The translations under genes were made by a program, and so were the position numbers. 64,000 nucleotides of DNA from Climacteris rufus (Eukaryota; Chordata; Aves; Passeriformes; Climacteridae): NCBI GenBank assembly GCA_013398175.1, contig VZRZ01002554.1:700743-764742 (forward strand). The letters are read 5' to 3'. Shown here one piece after another: positions 58,337 through 64,000 of this stretch (the first letter of the stretch is position 1; every line of letters starts with the position of its first letter). The notes under the pieces were generated by a model, which was not told where the DNA came from, ran no database searches, and saw nothing but the letters and a program-made list of their open reading frames with translations.

Positions 58337-59262
58337 GCCGATGTCATAGGCCCTCTGCAAAGCTGGATGTCTTGAACAATGCCTCAGTATATTGGATACA
58401 AGCTCTGCTCTCTGCCTGCATCATATATCCTTGATCGCACACTTCCAAGTGCTGATTTCCAGATTAAGGGAGTCTTTATTGTAGACTTTTCACACGCTGT
58501 CAACGTGGTGTTTGATTACATCAATAGAGGCAAAATATCAGTGCTTAGTGGAAATAAAGAGATTTTTTTAAGTGGGGAGGTCTATTTTTGTCACTTCTTC
58601 CTGTGGTGCAGGTTATCAAGATGACCTGCAAACAGCATTGCAGCAAAGAACAGCTCACTGTTTCAGGAGGTGAGGGGAGACAGATGGTATTTATGGTGTG
58701 TCATAAACAGTGAAGGACTCTTTGGACAATATCCTAATAAATACTCTAAAAAGAAACTGCCAGACTCTCATAACTCAACATACAGACTGTCATCCTTTCC
58801 CTCCTGCTTTGTGATCTAGTTAAACTTTGCCTTTTAGTATTGCCACAATAAACTCAGCTGTAAGGACAAACTTTGGAGTCACAGATAAGAGATGCTGAAG
58901 GATTCTTTATGGGCAGGGTCCATGCAGAAATCAACAGAAAGGATATGCTTGTATTTAGACTGGGATACCTTACCAGGCCTGCACCTGCCCCTCAGAGACA
59001 TTTTTCTAATTGTGGTATAGATCATGGATCCAGCAGGTCCCATGTGCCCCACCTTAGCCTGGTGCCGTGTCAAAAAACAGAATTTGACCATAATTCTGGG
59101 ACTGATGACATCCCACGGGGAGAGATGGACTCTAGTGTTGCAGTGCTTGACTCCAGGTTCAGATTTCTCTCTTTTACCTTTGTGTGATGGATGCAGAAAT
59201 AAGAGTGTTTAGAGGACATTCCCTAGGAGGAAGCCCCCAGTCATCTCTCAGCAGACCTGTAA
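58337..59262. other. no recognisable feature
   Basis: Ordinary sequence; frames of up to 104 codons (plus, 58873-59187) are unrecognisable. Confidence 0.5.
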
Positions 59263-59279
59263 GGGAGGGAGGGAGGGAG
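59263..59279 (+). repeat. (GGGA)n, canonical G-quadruplex motif
   Basis: GGGAGGGAGGGAGGGAG: four G3 tracts with single-base loops, which meets the standard G-quadruplex pattern on the plus strand. It is a short tetranucleotide repeat with no promoter or gene recognised beside it. Confidence 0.85.
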
Positions 59280-59659
59280 TTGCTGGAGAAATAACCAGAT
59301 AAGAGCAGTCAATGCCAACATCTGGAAAACAATCCATGCTTTGACCTGACTAAATGGTTCCTTTTCTCCAGCACTGGGCGCTGTCATAATCCCCCTCCTC
59401 ATTTTTGGAGCTTGCCAGTCCTGCCTGCAGATTGACAAAATCCACTCTTTATTGTCCCCTAAGTCCCTCAGAAGGAAAGAGTATCATAATTTTCTTGACA
59501 CAGTGGTTGTCTTCCTCCCAGACCCAATTAGCTGCAGGAATGGAGCCTTGAGACTGCCTTCCTACTTGGACTTTCTCCAGGGAGACCACTAGGCCAGACA
59601 GTGAGTGTTGCCACGAGCAGGGTGTTTCTACCAGGAGTGCTGACAGCCTGTTTTCATCA
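59280..59659. other. no recognisable feature
   Basis: Ordinary sequence, nothing recognised. Confidence 0.5.
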
Positions 59660-59830
59660 GCTCCGAATGGAAAAATTGTTTGGAAAAAGGCCTGAAATGT
59701 TTATCAAAGAACCACGGCATTTAGTGTAAATGATGAAATGACGGCAAATTAATCTAAAACCCACCATCGCTGCTATCAGGAATCATGCCCTGTAATAGCT
59801 GTGATATGGTCAGTGGGAGTTTCATCCCCA
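59660..59830. promoter_or_regulatory. candidate conserved non-coding element
   Basis: Unique block with GCTCCGAATGG, AATTGTTTGG, GTTTATCAAAGAACCACGGC (about 59700), GTAAATGATGAAATGACGGC and GGCAAATTAATCTAAAAC (about 59743), then CCATCGCTGC. CpGs are kept and SOX/TCF/homeodomain-like words are frequent. No repeat or gene is visible. Inference only. Confidence 0.26.
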
Positions 59831-62777
59831 GGCCTGTGTGTTGTGGTTTCATAGGCAACTTTTGTCTTTCATCTGAAATGCTGCTCTGCTTCTGGGGTGG
59901 ATCACAGGCTCTGCAAGGCACCAGTGGAGTTCAAAGGTGACCATTGCACTGGTCATGGCTACTTCGTGCTGCTACATTTGCCCAAGGCCTCTGGAGGCCT
60001 TTTGCCTTACACTGTTAAGTTTCTCATGACAGGGACCAGTCTGTTGTTTTATGCTGTGATGAGGATTAATAATCCTCATCATGGTTGATGATGTAAACAT
60101 GAGACCGTCTGGGTTGTAAGGGGTAAAGGCCACAAGGAGAATGGCTCTTTGAATGTCTTGTGGTAACTCCAGGGAAATCTTTCCTTTCCTTTGCAGTCAG
60201 GAGTTTAGGCTGTTCAGGCTGTTCCTCCAATAAATAATACCCCTCAGGCCTCTCTGACTCATTTGCAGAGTAATAATTAGGAAAGAAGACTTTCTTCCAC
60301 TCAGTTGGCATCACCATTGCTTGTGAAGCCTTTCTGGTAGTGAGTGTAACTTCTGTGCATGGAGCAAAGCTTTTAATCTTGCATGCGCTATAGCAATCCC
60401 ATGTAAAACATATAAAAAAATGCATTTTTTACAGTTATCCTTCTAGCTCTCATGGGCCAAGGTCTATCTTCTAAACTGGGAACTGAGTGTAATGTTGTGG
60501 TGGGATATTTCACTTCAGTTTGCAGGCAGCCTGCATTTGTCAGTCACAGGGCTACACATTACACTTACCTTTGGATGTTGGTGTGGTAGTAGGTATACAT
60601 ATCCCAGAGACATCATTGACCATTTTCAAGGGCAGAGTGGGTAGAAATGAAATATCATGCAGTAGTGAAAGGAAGAAGAAAGGAATATTTGCCAAGGCTT
60701 TCTTGTACCTGTGATCAGCGTTACCTCTACAGATGTGTAGGAGGAATGTGACATCCCAGTTCATAGGCTGGGGCTGAGCAGGGAATCTGGTTTTCTTTTT
60801 CTGAATGAGAAGGAGACTCATGGATAAAGCAGAGAGAGCTCAGGATTTTGCTTGGAGATTTCCCTAGTGCCTAGAGCTGATCAGCATTCTCACTGTGCCT
60901 AGAGAGGAGCGATGTGCAAGTGAAGCACTGGTGGCATAGAGACATCTCTCACCTCCTCTGCTCAGCTTGTTGCCCTCCACCCATCACTCTGGACCTCTTG
61001 AGCCCAGGTGCACTTCTGCTTTGACCTTACTGTTAAGCATTTGCTCAAGGTGAAGATCCTGTGAGGTGCTGGGTCTGAGGTTGGAAGGAGGGCGGGAGGG
61101 AAAACTATTGTTTCTCTTATCGCACTATGAGGTTTATTGCATTCCAAGGAAATCATCTGTACTTGGCTTTCCCCACTTCCCTGGCCACCGTGAGGCTTTA
61201 GGACAATCACTAATCTGTTCCCTTGTGAACACTGAGGGCCTTTCTTGTGGGAAACAAGTTTGCATGTTCAGTTATTTCTATCAAAGATGAGAGAACATCC
61301 AAGCTGCGCCAGACAGTACAAGCTTCCCCCACAGGCACTCTGGTTCTGGCATCCCACACTGATCTATCACCACTAAGACCCACAGCACAAGACAGCATCT
61401 CAGTCCCAAGCAGCCACGTCCTCCGCCACCCCCTCCACTCATAGCCTGCGTTCCTGGCTGCCTACCTCGCCTCCTCTCCGGCAGAGTTGCCAGGGAAAGG
61501 AAACACAATGCAAAGCCTGGGAAAAGCTGGCACTGACTTTTCTCTCTCCTCACAAGTGCCTGTGCACAATAGAACACATGCAGGCACACAACCAATGGGC
61601 TTGAACCTGTGACTGGGACTCATGTCCCACTTGATGGGATGGCTGCAGTCTCTGATCTCTGCAGGGCTCTGGCTGGCAGTGGGAGTGGAGCAGGGATGTG
61701 TCTTGGTGGGGAGTGGGGGAAGGAAGATGGCCCTTGGGGACTCCCCAGTCCAACCCCGTCTCCTCTCTTCCTGCCCCTCACCAAACTTGCCCTTCATCTT
61801 CTTATCACACAGTGCTTTTCACTCCCTCCTTTCCCCAGGGAAGTGGCTACCTAGGAAGCAAGTCAGTGGGGAAGCAAGAAGAGGAAGGATGAAATACCAT
61901 GGTGTCAGGAGGGAATGAGAAAAGCTTGGGTTTCCTGCTTGCCTCCCACCCAAGGCTCTTGTTGGAGGGGCTGAGGTCATGGGACAGAGCTCCAAACGGA
62001 ACCATTCCTTGAAGATGTCCACCACACCAAAGGATAGAGAGGGCTGGAAGGGACAGCTCTTTTTTGCATCCCCTGGTTCTCCTCAGGTTGGATGTAAGCA
62101 GGCTTTACCATAAAGACATCAGCACACCTTCATGAAGCTCCACAGGTAAGAGAAAATGCATGCAGAGTCCCTAATGCTGTGGCAGTTGCCAGTGATGGAA
62201 ATGAGAAGGAAAGCAAGCCATCAGGAGTGCTTATCAAAAACACAAGCCTTGGGAGAGTGGGCAGGAGTTGATTGTTTGCTGGTAAATCACAACGGGTTTC
62301 ATAGTGAAACACTTAAAACGTAGTCTTAAAACCTACCCATTAGTTCAGTGGGATTTAATGTCTTCAAGTGAGTAAATACCATCTCACTTTGTTAGCACAA
62401 AGTGGTCCTCATCAAAGTATTGGCAAGATTACAACAATTTTTCATAAATCCAGCAAATTGTAGTCTGCCTACAGTCATCCACTGGAGTCTTCCTTGTCTT
62501 ACTTTAATTGAACTTGCTTGTGTGGGAGGGAAAGGGGATTACATTTTTTATTGCTGGGTATGTTCTGTGGGAGATTTGTCAGCTGGAAGTGACAGTGCCA
62601 ATTAGGGTTGCATGTTTTTGTGTGAGTTGCAGAGTCCTAGAAAGCATAAAAAAGAAAGGGGTGCAAGCAAGCCAAGCTATTTACAGTGACAGATCTTGGG
62701 AAGAGCAAGATGGGAAATACCCTGGTTGCTACCTGTGGCTATGAGACTTACCCTCTGTCCTTCTTTCCTCCTCCAAA
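59831..62777. other. long stretch without a recognised gene
   Basis: About 2.9 kb of ordinary sequence. The part 61080-61780 is GC-richer, with GGAGGGCGGGAGGG (61086-61099) and a small CpG cluster (CGTCCTCCGCC, CCTGCGTTCC, CCTCGCC, CTCTCCGGC at 61419-61483). Frames of up to 111 codons on both strands there match nothing known. A weak CpG island or distant exon cannot be excluded. Confidence 0.45.
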
Positions 62778-62792
62778 ACACACACACACACA
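62778..62792. repeat. (CA)n microsatellite
   Basis: About seven CA units. A short dinucleotide repeat. Confidence 0.9.
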
Positions 62793-64000
62793 TTCCCCGA
62801 GATGTGCCTAAGGAAGATCAGTGGTTTACTTACCACTGCCCTAATCACACCTTTCCCCAGCCACCCAAGTAAGGTTTGTGACTGCACACAATGTATTGTC
62901 TGGTCTTCTCCTACAGGTTTCAATAGGTGTAAAGCAAACACCTTCTGAAGGAAACTCCTTAGGTCTCCCTTGGGTCACTCTCTGTGATGCAGGTAATCTC
63001 AAAACACAGTGTTTTGGGAAGTAAAGGCACAAAAGTCTGAAACAGTCCAAGCTCTCTGGTGTCTTATAATAAAGTGATTCTAATTCACTCAGCAAAGGAC
63101 AATGAGCATGATAAGTGCTTGATTTGTGAGCATCTCCATCACATTAATGGTGGGACAAGGGAAAGAGAAGGTGGGGAAGATACTGTATTTCCAGACAATC
63201 TTAGTCCTTGGGATTTACTCTCATGAGTGTCTGATGGCAAATGCAGCAACAACCTTTTAAAATTCAGAGGCAAAGCTTTAGCTTCCAATCTCTGAGCATC
63301 CTAGGTGCTCACTGAGACTGCTGATGGTCTCTCCCTCCTTTGCTGTGTCTCCACAGCCAGCAGCACTGCTTCTTTTGAAAAAGACCCTCCAGACCCCTTG
63401 CATGAGGGCTACCAGCCAGCTTCACAGGCTAGTTGGCAAATTCAGCAGTCTAGGCAATGGAGCAGGAGGTGTATGGAGGGTCAGAGAGTGCCTTGAGAAC
63501 CATGCTGCTCCTCTTTGGGGGAGGGATGGGTGCTCAGGATTTATGCTGCTGTACACAAAAAATAAACACTTGGTTTCCACATGCTTTGCTAGTCAGCGTG
63601 TGCTACCCAGCTGATTCAAACCCCCATCCATCAAACCTCCCTTGACTCATCACCACAACACTGAAGTGCACGGGGGAGTGAGCACTCCCACATGGGGATG
63701 AGAGAAGGCTCCATTTGCCATGAGATGTTGAAATACCCCTCCAAGCCATCTCCTAATAGAGGCAGTTGGATACAGCATTGCCTTGATGCTGTAAAACATC
63801 ACTTCCAGCTCTGACTTAAATGTCCATTTTTTATCTTCCTCTGTGTCACAACATATCTCCTTTGGTAGGCTCAGCTCACTATGGGCCAGTGCAGGTGTTT
63901 GCTCTTATGGGGCAGATGGGATGTTCTCTTTGGCAGGATTTCAGAGCTGTTGGCCATCGTATGTGGCAGAGGAGAAGTCCCTTTTGGCAAACTGGGGCTG
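62793..64000. other. no recognisable feature up to the right edge
   Basis: Ordinary sequence to the end of the window; frames of up to 96 codons (plus, 63324-63614) are unrecognisable. No truncated gene or repeat is seen at the edge. Confidence 0.5.

Overview
This 64 kb window reads as vertebrate nuclear DNA, most likely from a bird. The evidence is two CR1 LINE 3' tails carrying the CR1-specific octamer (ATTCTGTG-type) ends, one of them (9888-10115) very close in wording to the CR1 copies common in bird genomes; low interspersed-repeat density; scattered, strongly decayed MIR-like SINE pieces; many A/T homopolymers; CpG depletion; and a 14-base assembly gap inside a poly-T run. Nothing bacterial, plasmid or phage-like is present: no operons, no rRNA, no tRNA I can fold, no CRISPR array.

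I recognise no protein-coding gene. The longest open frames are about 150-159 codons, are scattered on both strands, match no family I know, and several run straight through homopolymers or microsatellites, as expected for chance frames in 64 kb. The window is therefore best read as intergenic DNA or the inside of a very long intron.

Layout: 1-500 is GC-rich; 6-7.6 kb and 11.4-11.7 kb are quiet, AT-rich, homeodomain-site-bearing blocks that look like conserved non-coding elements (CNEs); a CR1 tail lies at 9.9-10.1 kb; a MIR-like piece at 12.6 kb; a decayed Ty3/Gypsy reverse transcriptase on the minus strand at about 19.08-19.6 kb; a TA microsatellite at 24.7 kb; two large pyrimidine arrays at 26.5 and 26.9-27.1 kb; a second CR1 tail near 28.9 kb; the assembly gap at 33.27 kb; a purine tract with A26 at 38.9-39.0 kb; more CNE-like blocks at 36.3, 38.6, 39.1, 40.6, 42.1, 44.2, 50.6, 51.8, 53.4 and 59.7 kb; and further MIR-like pieces at 41.0, 42.9, 51.4 and 55.3 kb.

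The most noteworthy item is the Ty3/Gypsy reverse transcriptase relic, because such elements are very scarce in birds. The next is the number of CNE-like blocks, which would fit a regulatory desert near a developmental gene. The CNE calls rest on composition and motif content alone and need alignment to be believed. I did not find a new biological system and do not claim one.
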